A program made the translations under genes and the position numbers. From Oscillospiraceae bacterium (GTDB lineage Bacteria; Bacillota; Clostridia; Oscillospirales; Oscillospiraceae), in NCBI GenBank assembly GCA_016296045.1, contig JAEDKB010000047.1, forward strand, positions 1 to 9,177: a DNA stretch of 9,177 bases, read 5' to 3'. Positions 1-6,300 of the stretch are shown piece by piece. Below the pieces are notes generated by a model. The model searched no databases and was not told the origin of the DNA. It was given only the letters and a program-made list of their open reading frames with translations. The stretch's first letter is position 1. The number at the start of each line of letters is the position of its first letter.

Positions 1-1
1 T

Positions 2-235
2 CATCAGGGCATCTTTGCGCTTCTTGCATATCTTGCCGCACTTTTCACCGCTTTGCGTAAGTGGCTTCAACACGCCCGTTCCAATCCGCTCGCTTCGGCA
101 TTCGGCGCTGCGGTCCTCGCCTACGCGATTCAAGCGTTTTTCGGAATCAGTCAGCTCATCACTGCTCCTTTTTTCTGGTGCGCGCTTGCGCTTCTGGAAA
201 ACAGCATCCGATATGAAAACAGGCCCTCCTGTTAG
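2..235 (+). CDS. C-terminal fragment of an O-antigen ligase/polymerase-like membrane protein (5' end outside window)
   Basis: The reading frame is open from the window edge (first full codon at base 2) to a TAG at 233-235, giving 77 residues. Hydrophobic stretches lie at about residues 2-18 and 31-65, separated by a basic loop with Arg-Lys-Trp near 19-21 and Arg26. The second stretch contains 'AYAIQAFFGIS' followed by 'APFFWCALALL', a pattern I associate with the last helices of Firmicutes O-antigen ligase/Wzy_C-type proteins. Those are multi-pass enzymes that polymerise or transfer surface polysaccharide at the membrane. A TTG at 53 could be mistaken for a start, but the frame and its hydrophobicity continue upstream of it, so this is a truncated longer gene rather than a 60-residue protein. 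It is convergent with the deacetylase gene, and its last codons form part of the terminator. The frame is certain; the family is a moderate-confidence call because the catalytic part is missing. Another multi-pass transporter or polymerase is possible. Confidence 0.6.
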   Translation, partial: HQGIFALLAYLAALFTALRKWLQHARSNPLASAFGAAVLAYAIQAFFGISQLITAPFFWCALALLENSIRYENRPSC

Positions 236-254
236 ACACAGGAAGGTCTGTTTT
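216..254. terminator. Bidirectional intrinsic terminator between convergent genes
   Basis: Arms 216-232 and 238-254 are 17 bases each and complementary except for one A/C mismatch and one G/U wobble. The loop is five bases (233-237). The stem has A's on its left edge and T's on its right edge, so a U-run follows the GC-rich core in either direction. It lies 11 bases past the deacetylase stop (266) on the minus strand. On the plus strand it contains the last codons of the ligase-like gene, with that gene's TAG stop in the loop. Confidence 0.8.
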
Positions 255-265
255 CTTCTGTAGTC

Positions 266-1891
266 TCATTGTCCGACGGAAGATATCATTGCCGGACGTG
301 TGCGGTCAAAAATCAAACTCGTATCAAAAAGCGCTGTCAGATTATCACTGTTATAACAAATTGTTTCACCCGTAACGGGAATGCGGCTCATTCGGAAATA
401 ATCATCGTCAAACTGCACCCATTTGCCTGCGCTGTTGAAACTGCAGAAATAGCGGTATCCGGCATCATACAGCAGATCAAATTCATCGCCGGAATAATAA
501 TCCTCGTTTTCAATATCGCAGCCATACGGGAACATCATGATATCGGAATCACCGACAATCGGCTGCACCTGATTTTCCCACTTTTTAATATCGGAGGCGA
601 TCTCCTCCAATGTCATTGTGCTGTAGGAATAATGGCCATACCCGTGGCTTGCAAGCTCCCAGCCGTTTTCCTTCAGGCATTTGGAAACATTTTGTGCCGC
701 ACGGATCTCTTTGGAATACTCCTCCTGTCCGAGCACTGCTTCCCATTCCATACTCGTATGATAGCCGAACACGCCTTGATAGCCGGTTATGGAAAGCACG
801 GCGCGGGCACCCTTGTAGGAAAAGTCGGGATGTTCCCGAATAAATGCCTCTAAAATCGGCACAAGATCATACTCACCGGTAACACATTCTCCGGCGGTAT
901 TGTAATACTCACAGGTAGGATATCCGTTACCGTCAATCACAATGCGGCTGGCAAAGCCCGCACCGGCGCCGTCCGGATAACCGTCACCGTCGCCGTCTAC
1001 CATGTAATCGTAATAATTCACATCGTCCTGCGAGATAACAAGCGGTGTTTTTCCTTCCGGCAGATAAATATTGCCTGGAATATACATCTCATCGCCTTCT
1101 TCCGTCACGCCGTAACGCGCAACATCATGCAGACGGACAAGAACAAATCCTCTGTTGTATAATTCTTCCAAAATTGCGCGGAATTCAGAGACCGTGACCA
1201 TATTGCGGTTATAGCCGTCAGCGTTTTCGCTTCGGAACGCACGGTCTGTGTCAACAATCAGGCTATGAAAAGCAAGATGCGGAATCGACGCGGTGTCTTC
1301 CCAAAAAACAAGACTGTCTTTTTCCTCCAGATAACGGTCGCGTGCAGCGGCAAGCTCCGGTTGATTTTCCCAATCCGCGCCGAATTCCCGCAGAACATCG
1401 ATCGCACCGTCGTAATCATATCCCGCCGCAACCGCATCTGCGCGATTCACAAGTTGCGCCGTAGCGCTCAGAGATACTTCATTTTCTTCTGTCTGCGCGG
1501 TTTCTACCGTGGAAACAGTTTCTTTTTCCGGCTCGGATGTATCCGGAGAAACAGCCGCAACGATCAGCCAAATAAAGGCAACGAGGATCAGCAAAGCAAT
1601 CAGGCCAAGACCGATCAGAATAAGCCATCCGCGAATATTAGATTTTGCAGCGGGTTTGCGTTTGCGACCTTGGTATTTGTTTCCTGATTTGGAACGGGGT
1701 CTGCGATAGTCTTCCTCCTGCTCCGCATAGAGCGGAATTCTGTGATATTCTTCCCGATGCTCTCTTTTTTGCTCCGTTCTGGTCTGATAAGGCGTCTGCG
1801 GCTCACGCAGAGCCTTTTCAACATCCCATTCCGAATCAAAATCATAGGAATACAGGCTGTCGTCAAACGGTTGCCTTCCCTTATCTGTCAT
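266..1891 (-). CDS. Membrane-anchored NodB-like polysaccharide deacetylase
   Basis: This is a 541-residue protein. Residues 1-87 are a highly charged cytoplasmic tail, 88-113 a single membrane helix, and 115-140 a Thr/Glu-rich linker. Residues 145-195 form a helical repeat ('AAGYDYDGAIDVL') of a type common in clostridial surface proteins. The extracellular catalytic domain spans about 203-541. NodB-type signatures seen: His209 in 'LAFHSLIVD', Asp289-Asp290 in 'SQDDVNYYDY', the metal pair His416/His420 in 'SHGYGH', 'FPYG' at 454-457, and 'SRIPV' at 502-506. The family removes acetyl groups from cell-wall or surface sugars using a bound metal. The usual Arg before the Pro-Tyr-Gly motif is Met, as in some PgaB-like branches. 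An insertion after motif 1 holds a Dx DxDG calcium-type loop (Asp299, 301, 303, 307). The ATG at 1891 has GGAGGG five bases upstream. It is the last gene of the operon, 18 bases after mreB. The substrate cannot be told from sequence. Confidence 0.85.
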   Translation of the reverse strand: MTDKGRQPFDDSLYSYDFDSEWDVEKALREPQTPYQTRTEQKREHREEYHRIPLYAEQEEDYRRPRSKSGNKYQGRKRKPAAKSNIRGWLILIGLGLIALLILVAFIWLIVAAVSPDTSEPEKETVSTVETAQTEENEVSLSATAQLVNRADAVAAGYDYDGAIDVLREFGADWENQPELAAARDRYLEEKDSLVFWEDTASIPHLAFHSLIVDTDRAFRSENADGYNRNMVTVSEFRAILEELYNRGFVLVRLHDVARYGVTEEGDEMYIPGNIYLPEGKTPLVISQDDVNYYDYMVDGDGDGYPDGAGAGFASRIVIDGNGYPTCEYYNTAGECVTGEYDLVPILEAFIREHPDFSYKGARAVLSITGYQGVFGYHTSMEWEAVLGQEEYSKEIRAAQNVSKCLKENGWELASHGYGHYSYSTMTLEEIASDIKKWENQVQPIVGDSDIMMFPYGCDIENEDYYSGDEFDLLYDAGYRYFCSFNSAGKWVQFDDDYFRMSRIPVTGETICYNSDNLTALFDTSLIFDRTRPAMISSVGQ

Positions 1892-1909
1892 AGGTACCCT
1901 CCGAGTAAT

Positions 1910-2941
1910 TTACTCCTTCAACAATCTGCGGCGTGCAACGTTGATCGTGTCTTCCTTCATGTGGTTCATCCACGACAGGCTCTTGCCGCAGCCGTATGCA
2001 ACGCAGGAATCGGAATCATCCGCAAGCATGCAGCGAATTTCCGTACGTTCCTCGATCAACTGATCCATGCCGTAAAGCTGACTGGCTCCACCGGTCAGAA
2101 CAATGCCGTTTTTGGAAATATCGGCAACCAGCTCCGGTGTCGTCTGCTCAAGAACTTCCAGCACCTTGTCTGCAATCTGGCGCGCAGGACGCTTCAGCGC
2201 TTCCATCACATCCTCCGATGCAATTTCAAATTCTTTCGCGAGGCCGGTTTTCAGGTCTCTGCCCTTGACCTTCATAACCAGTGCCTCCGGACGCGGCATA
2301 ATGCAGCCGACTGTCGTTTTAATGTCCTCTGCGGCATTATTTCCGATCACCACGCCGAAATGACGTCGGACATATTTGATAATTGCTTCATCAAAGTCGT
2401 TTCCGGCAACGATAATGGAATCCGAGAACGCTACCCCATTCATGGTAAGTACGCCGATATCCGTTGAGCCGCCGCCGATATCGACGATCATATGTCCTTC
2501 CGGAGAGGAAATATCCAACTGAGCGCCCAGTGCGGCAGCAAGCGGCTCTTCGATCAGATAAACCCGTCTTGCGCCCGCTTCCATTGCCGCCTGAATCACG
2601 GCGCGTTCTTCCACCTCCGTAACGCCGCTGGGAACACTGACGATCATACGCGGCTTCACCACCGCATATTTTACCACCTTGCGAATCATTTCCGTCAGCA
2701 TTTTCGCCGTCAGCTCGTAGTCGGAAATTACACCGTTCTTCAACGGATGAATTGCGACAACGTTACCCGGCGTTCTGCCCAGCATATTTCGGGCAGCGGC
2801 ACCGACCTGAAGCACCTTACCGGTGTTTTTATCCAGCGCAATCACCGCAGGCTCACGCAAAACAATGCCCTTGCCTGCCGCGTAGATCAGAACATTGGAG
2901 GTACCGAGATCGATACCAAGATCCTTTGAAAATAAAACCAT
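1910..2941 (-). CDS. mreB: Rod shape-determining protein MreB (Mbl-like)
   Basis: This is a 343-residue bacterial actin, the usual full length. MreB filaments bind ATP and the inner face of the membrane and direct the machinery that elongates the cell wall. Visible parts: a short hydrophobic N-terminus (MVLFSKDLG) suited to membrane contact; phosphate-1 loop 'DLGTSN' at 11-16; 'GRTPGNVVAI' at 55-64; 'IEEPLAAALGA' at 130-140; phosphate-2 loop 'DIGGGSTDIG' at 154-163; 'KGRDLKTGL' at 226-234; and the adenosine loop around 293-302. The last reads 'TGGASQLYGM' where the usual form is TGGGALLxGL. The N-terminal third ('GKGIVLREPAVIALDKNTGKV') resembles Bacillus Mbl more than MreB, so it may be one of several paralogues. 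It starts at ATG with AGGTG five bases upstream, overlapping the comF stop. No mreC or mreD is adjacent. Family confidence is very high; the choice among MreB, Mbl and MreBH is open. Confidence 0.96.
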   Translation of the reverse strand: MVLFSKDLGIDLGTSNVLIYAAGKGIVLREPAVIALDKNTGKVLQVGAAARNMLGRTPGNVVAIHPLKNGVISDYELTAKMLTEMIRKVVKYAVVKPRMIVSVPSGVTEVEERAVIQAAMEAGARRVYLIEEPLAAALGAQLDISSPEGHMIVDIGGGSTDIGVLTMNGVAFSDSIIVAGNDFDEAIIKYVRRHFGVVIGNNAAEDIKTTVGCIMPRPEALVMKVKGRDLKTGLAKEFEIASEDVMEALKRPARQIADKVLEVLEQTTPELVADISKNGIVLTGGASQLYGMDQLIEERTEIRCMLADDSDSCVAYGCGKSLSWMNHMKEDTINVARRRLLKE

Positions 2942-2949
2942 AATGTCAC

Positions 2950-3618
2950 CTACTGTTTTTTCCTGTCGGAAATTTGTGTTGCCGCAAGCGCTGCGCAGTC
3001 AACCTGCGAAGCACCGGCGGTAAGAAGCACACGGCTGCACTCAGACAGAGTTGCGCCGGTGGTAATCACATCATCAATCAGAAGAATCCGCTGATCGCGA
3101 AAGCGTTCAGGCTGATACGCTTCATATACACCCAGAACGTTTGCTTTCCGCGCAGATACTCCCCCAATAGAAGCTTGCGCCCGATTATCCGTTGTCTTTC
3201 GGAGCGTGCGGACGCAGGACGTGCCCATTTCTTTTGCAACCGCATTTGCCAGAAGATATCCTTGATCGTAGCCGCGTTTCCGTTTCCGTTTTTCGCTGAT
3301 AGGAACCCATGTCAGCACATCAAAACTGACGTGCTCACGCAAAAGCTTCATTGCAATCAGCTTTCCGTATGCTTCGGAATACTGCTGCATTCCGGAGAAT
3401 TTATATCGCAGAATAGACTCTCTGACCGCCGCGTCATACTCATAAACCGCCCAGCATCGTTTAAAAAACTCTGCATTTTGGAGCTTGTCGGGAGCTTCCG
3501 GCAGAGAAAATCTGCATTTCTTACACAGATCCGTCTCGTTTTTCTGCAAAAGCCTTCCGCAAAATACGCATTTCGGCGGATAGAGCAGATCCAGAAGGCG
3601 TTGAATCAGACCCATCAT
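2950..3618 (-). CDS. comF: ComF family protein (zinc finger plus phosphoribosyltransferase-like domain)
   Basis: This 222-residue protein is of typical ComFC/GntX length. ComF-family proteins are cytoplasmic and are needed for late steps of DNA uptake in competent bacteria, where they are thought to act on incoming single-stranded DNA. It opens with 'LLYPPKCVFCG' and four cysteines (17, 20, 32, 35) forming a zinc ribbon. The core has 'VPISEKRKRKRGYDQGYLLA' at about 105-124 and the PRPP-binding loop 'ILLIDDVITTGAT' at 178-190 with the acidic pair Asp182-Asp183. The first of two adjacent ATGs (3618, 3615) is chosen because GGAG lies eight bases before it. That ATG overlaps the recD2 stop by 4 bases (ATGA), implying translational coupling. 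No comFA partner is present; the helicase upstream is RecD2. Family assignment is firm; a role in transformation is not shown by this sequence. Confidence 0.94.
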   Translation of the reverse strand: MMGLIQRLLDLLYPPKCVFCGRLLQKNETDLCKKCRFSLPEAPDKLQNAEFFKRCWAVYEYDAAVRESILRYKFSGMQQYSEAYGKLIAMKLLREHVSFDVLTWVPISEKRKRKRGYDQGYLLANAVAKEMGTSCVRTLRKTTDNRAQASIGGVSARKANVLGVYEAYQPERFRDQRILLIDDVITTGATLSECSRVLLTAGASQVDCAALAATQISDRKKQ

Positions 3619-5816
3619 GGCTTGTACTCCATCAGTCTGCGCCGCAGACCGCTGTAACGTTTATTTCTGCGATTGTTTTCCGTCATCTGTGCCACAACAT
3701 TCTCGCTGCCTACCAAGACCAGCAGTTCTCTTGCCCGAGTAATCGCCGTGTAAAGAACGCCGCGTGTTAAAAGCATCGGCGCACCGGCAAACGGAACAAA
3801 AATCACAGCACGGTATTCGCTGCCCTGGCTTTTATGCGCCGTAATCGCGTATGCAAGCTCCAGCTCCGTTAACATATCGGAATCATACAGCACTTCTCTG
3901 TCGTCAAAGCAAATGCAGATTGCATCCTCCTGCGGATCAATCGAGAGAATCGTTCCGATATCACCGTTAAAGATGCCTGTACCGGCACCTCCGCCGCGTT
4001 TTTTCCATAGTATATCATAATTATTGCGAATCTGCATCACACGATCTCCCTCGCGGAAGCAGGTATCTCCGCAGTATTTTTCTTTTTTAGAGGGAGCAGG
4101 CGGATTCAGCACCGCCTGAAGCGCCTGATTCAGATGTATTGTGCCGGTTTCCCCTTTTCTTGTGGGACTGATGACCTGAATCTCTCCGGAGGGAATTCCC
4201 ATATGGTTCGGAAGCCGCAGCGCACAAAGCTCTGCAACCGTCTGAACAACCGCATCTGCACTGCGCCGTTTCATGAAGAAGAAATCCCTGTCCTTGCAGC
4301 TTAAATTCGGCATTTGACCGTGATTCACCGCGTGTGCATTCATAACAATCAGGCTTTCCTGCGCCTGACGGAAAATTTCGGTCAGAGAAATCGTCGGAAT
4401 AACCTCGCTGCGAATCAGATCGGCAAACAGGTTTCCTGCTCCGACGGACGGAAGCTGATCCGGATCGCCGACCAAAATGAGCGATGCGTCCTCCGGAAGC
4501 GCCAACAGCAGGCTGTGCATTAAAAGCACATCCACCATAGAAACCTCATCCACAATCAGCGCATCGCAACCGAGCGGTTCATTTTCACCACGGACGAAAA
4601 ACATCTCCCCCGTTTCGGGAGAAATCTGCGTTTCCAACATACGGTGGATCGTCGAAGCCTCTCTTCCGGCAAGCTCGGAAAGGCGCTTTGCCGCACGTCC
4701 GGTCGGCGCAGCAAGCAGCGTTTTCTTTTCCATGCGGTCGAACATGGAGAGAATACCGGCAAGCGTGGTGGTCTTGCCTGTACCCGGGCCGCCGGTCAAA
4801 AGCATGATGCGGCGTTCGGCAGCAAGCTGAATGGCATTTTTCTGTTTTTCCGCATAGGTGATATTGTTTTCCTTCTCAATGGAAGCAATCGCTTTTTCAG
4901 CATATTTGAGCGTATGGATTTTTGAGCCTGCCATCCGCATGACACGCTCTGTAATATAGCACTCCGCTTCATAATACTCCGGCAGATATACCGCTTTGAT
5001 ACCGGCGATCTCGTCAAGCTCCAATCGCCCGATCGTGCAGAGCCTGTCCAGCGCATCGATCACCGTATGGCTGTCGAGCTCCAGCATGGATGCCGTTGCA
5101 GAGGCAAGCTTGTCCATCGGCAAAAAGGTATGTCCGTTGTTCAGGTTATAGCGCAGTTCAAATATCACGCCCGCTTCCACACGGCGGTCATCGTCCGCAT
5201 CAAAGCCAAGCTCCAAAGCGAGTGCATCTACCGCGGCAAAGGACGCGCCAAACTGCGGAAGCGTCATCAGATACGGCGTTTCATGGACATACTCCATCGC
5301 TTTTTCGCCGTAAACACGGTACAGTCGGACCGCAATCTCAGCCGGAATATGATAAGATGACAGAAACTCGATCAGCCGTCGGATTCCAACCTGTTTGCGG
5401 AAAGACGCGCCCATATCCAACGCCGATTTCATGGAAATGCCGCTGATCTGCGCAAGCTTCTCCGGCTCATTATCCAGAATTTTCAGAGAATCCGCCCCAT
5501 ATTTCGCAACGATTTTTTCTGCGGTTTTCGGTCCGATGCCCCGCACGGCACGCGAAGAAAGATACGCCAGAATATCATTTGTCGTATCCGGCAGGAGTCG
5601 CTCTAAAAACTCCGCTTCAAACTGCTTTCCATAGGAGCTGTGTACCGTCCACCTGCCGGTAATCATCAGGCGTTCCCCGACAATCGGCATCGGAATCGTG
5701 CCAACGACTGTAATAACAGAGCCGTCCTCACTGTCCAGCTTGATTACAGCATATCCGTTTTCCTGATTCTGAAACAATACAGCGGTGATTGATCCGCTAA
5801 TCAGTTCCTGCTCCAA
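3615..5816 (-). CDS. recD2: ATP-dependent RecD2-type DNA helicase
   Basis: This is a 733-residue superfamily 1B helicase that moves 5'-3' on DNA. RecD2 is the form found outside RecBCD and is linked to recombination and repair. Layout: N-terminal OB-like domain (about 1-75); helix-hairpin-helix repeats including 'VRGIGPKTAEKIVAKYG' (91-107) and 'ISGIS' (124-128); a linking domain to about 320; then the motor. Motor motifs: Walker A 'GGPGTGKTTT' (342-351), motif Ia 'APTGRAAKRL' (380-389), Walker B with Asp423-Glu424, motif III 'GDPDQLPSVGAG' (450-461), the Arg in 'TEIFRQ' (489-494), 'HKSQG' (661-665), and 'YTAITRARELLVLVG' (689-703). All key residues are present. The start is TTG, supported by AGGAG (5825-5829) eight bases upstream, which sits beside the stop of the previous gene; there is no nearby in-frame ATG with a better site. 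The stop overlaps the comF start. Confidence 0.96.
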   Translation of the reverse strand: MEQELISGSITAVLFQNQENGYAVIKLDSEDGSVITVVGTIPMPIVGERLMITGRWTVHSSYGKQFEAEFLERLLPDTTNDILAYLSSRAVRGIGPKTAEKIVAKYGADSLKILDNEPEKLAQISGISMKSALDMGASFRKQVGIRRLIEFLSSYHIPAEIAVRLYRVYGEKAMEYVHETPYLMTLPQFGASFAAVDALALELGFDADDDRRVEAGVIFELRYNLNNGHTFLPMDKLASATASMLELDSHTVIDALDRLCTIGRLELDEIAGIKAVYLPEYYEAECYITERVMRMAGSKIHTLKYAEKAIASIEKENNITYAEKQKNAIQLAAERRIMLLTGGPGTGKTTTLAGILSMFDRMEKKTLLAAPTGRAAKRLSELAGREASTIHRMLETQISPETGEMFFVRGENEPLGCDALIVDEVSMVDVLLMHSLLLALPEDASLILVGDPDQLPSVGAGNLFADLIRSEVIPTISLTEIFRQAQESLIVMNAHAVNHGQMPNLSCKDRDFFFMKRRSADAVVQTVAELCALRLPNHMGIPSGEIQVISPTRKGETGTIHLNQALQAVLNPPAPSKKEKYCGDTCFREGDRVMQIRNNYDILWKKRGGGAGTGIFNGDIGTILSIDPQEDAICICFDDREVLYDSDMLTELELAYAITAHKSQGSEYRAVIFVPFAGAPMLLTRGVLYTAITRARELLVLVGSENVVAQMTENNRRNKRYSGLRRRLMEYKP

Positions 5817-5827
5817 GCGTTTTTCTC

Positions 5828-6148
5828 CTATCGAATAAAATCAGCAGCTTGATTCGGGGCGCACAAAACCGCCTCCGGATGATTACGCAGCATCAGCTCT
5901 GCGGCAAGCTGTGCCTCCGTATCAATACCGCCGTCGGTAAAAATCAGAGTTTCTCCATAGCCGCGGTGTTCGCGCAGCCGAAAGCAGGCGCTGATCGTCT
6001 GCTGAACCTTCGACGCATCTCCCTCCAGCCGAACGATAAAAACCGTATTCTTTCTCGGTATCGGATAGGAAAGCGCGTCCATCAGCGTCCATATAATCAG
6101 GAACAATCCGCACGCCGCCAGCGCCGCAATGAGTATCGTCAAAAACAC
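5828..6148 (-). CDS. Small single-helix membrane protein of unknown function
   Basis: I do not recognise a named family. With the GTG start at 6148 the product has 106 residues. A hydrophobic helix starts almost at the N-terminus (about 2-26), followed by Pro-Arg-Lys and a soluble domain of about 75 residues. That domain reads as alternating strand and helix: strand 34-40 (NTVFIVR), helix 44-58, strand 66-71 (ETLIFT), a turn 'DGGIDTE' (72-78), helix 78-89, strand 93-97, then a closing helix. The order recalls the first half of a GT-A glycosyltransferase fold, where a strand ends in a 'DxGSxDxT' turn, but the protein stops before any DxD metal site, so catalysis is unlikely. The frame stays open up to a TTG at 6232, but that TTG is the -35 box of the promoter, so translation must begin downstream. 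GAGGTG six bases before the GTG at 6148 supports this start; a TTG at 6142 is a weaker alternative. It is the first gene of the recD2 operon, ending 11 bases before recD2. Confidence 0.75.
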   Translation of the reverse strand: MFLTILIAALAACGLFLIIWTLMDALSYPIPRKNTVFIVRLEGDASKVQQTISACFRLREHRGYGETLIFTDGGIDTEAQLAAELMLRNHPEAVLCAPNQAADFIR

Positions 6149-6154
6149 AAGCAC

Positions 6155-6160
6155 CACCTC
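6155..6160 (-). promoter_or_regulatory. Ribosome binding site that decides the start of the small membrane protein
   Basis: GAGGTG on the minus strand is six bases before the GTG at 6148. No other start in this frame has a comparable site: the GTG at 6154 abuts it, the TTG at 6142 is 12 bases away, and the TTG at 6232 has none. Confidence 0.6.
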
Positions 6161-6203
6161 ATGCCATTCTATGTCACAGCATGCATAAAAGTGCCCATCA
6201 TTT

Positions 6204-6232
6204 ATTGTACAACAGATGATAATAATTCGCAA
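6204..6232 (-). promoter_or_regulatory. Sigma-A-type promoter of the recD2-comF-mreB-deacetylase operon
   Basis: On the minus strand, TTGCGA (6232-6227, one box of the consensus TTGACA with two differences) is followed after exactly 17 bases by TACAAT (6209-6204, one difference from TATAAT). An A/T-rich spacer and upstream region fit a strong housekeeping promoter. The predicted transcript start is near 6197, giving a leader of about 49 bases before the GTG at 6148. It lies just after the terminator of the upstream flavoprotein operon, and no other comparable promoter was seen in the short gaps downstream, so it probably drives all five genes. Confidence 0.75.
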
Positions 6233-6245
6233 CCGAATTTTTGCT

Positions 6246-6284
6246 AAAAATCGGCGAATTTCCGTTCCATACGGAAATCCGCCG
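6246..6284 (-). terminator. Intrinsic terminator of the flavoprotein operon
   Basis: Read on the minus strand, a 14-base-pair stem (6284-6271 with 6265-6252, one G-U pair, otherwise complete) closes a five-base loop and is followed directly by ATTTTT (6251-6246). It lies 16 bases past the stop of the COG2509-type gene at 6301, as expected for a strong Rho-independent terminator. Confidence 0.92.
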
Positions 6285-6300
6285 CGTTAATCGAAGATAA

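Noticed and set aside
15..263. 82-residue plus-strand frame at the left edge
   Set aside because: It overlaps the ligase-like frame in another phase, has Ser/Arg-rich composition and reads through the terminator. The frame ending at 235 has coherent membrane segments.
269..853. 194-residue plus-strand open frame
   Set aside because: Antisense to the catalytic domain of the deacetylase, whose motifs are intact; it also begins just beyond the terminator.
1742..2467. 241-residue plus-strand open frame across the deacetylase/mreB junction
   Set aside because: Antisense to two clear genes, with no domain, no plausible promoter and shadow-like composition.
2974..3657. 227-residue plus-strand open frame
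   Set aside because: Antisense to comF, whose zinc and PRPP motifs are intact; basic, motif-free product.
6149..6232. 28-residue N-terminal extension of the small membrane protein
   Set aside because: Its TTG start is the -35 box, and the predicted transcript starts downstream of it.
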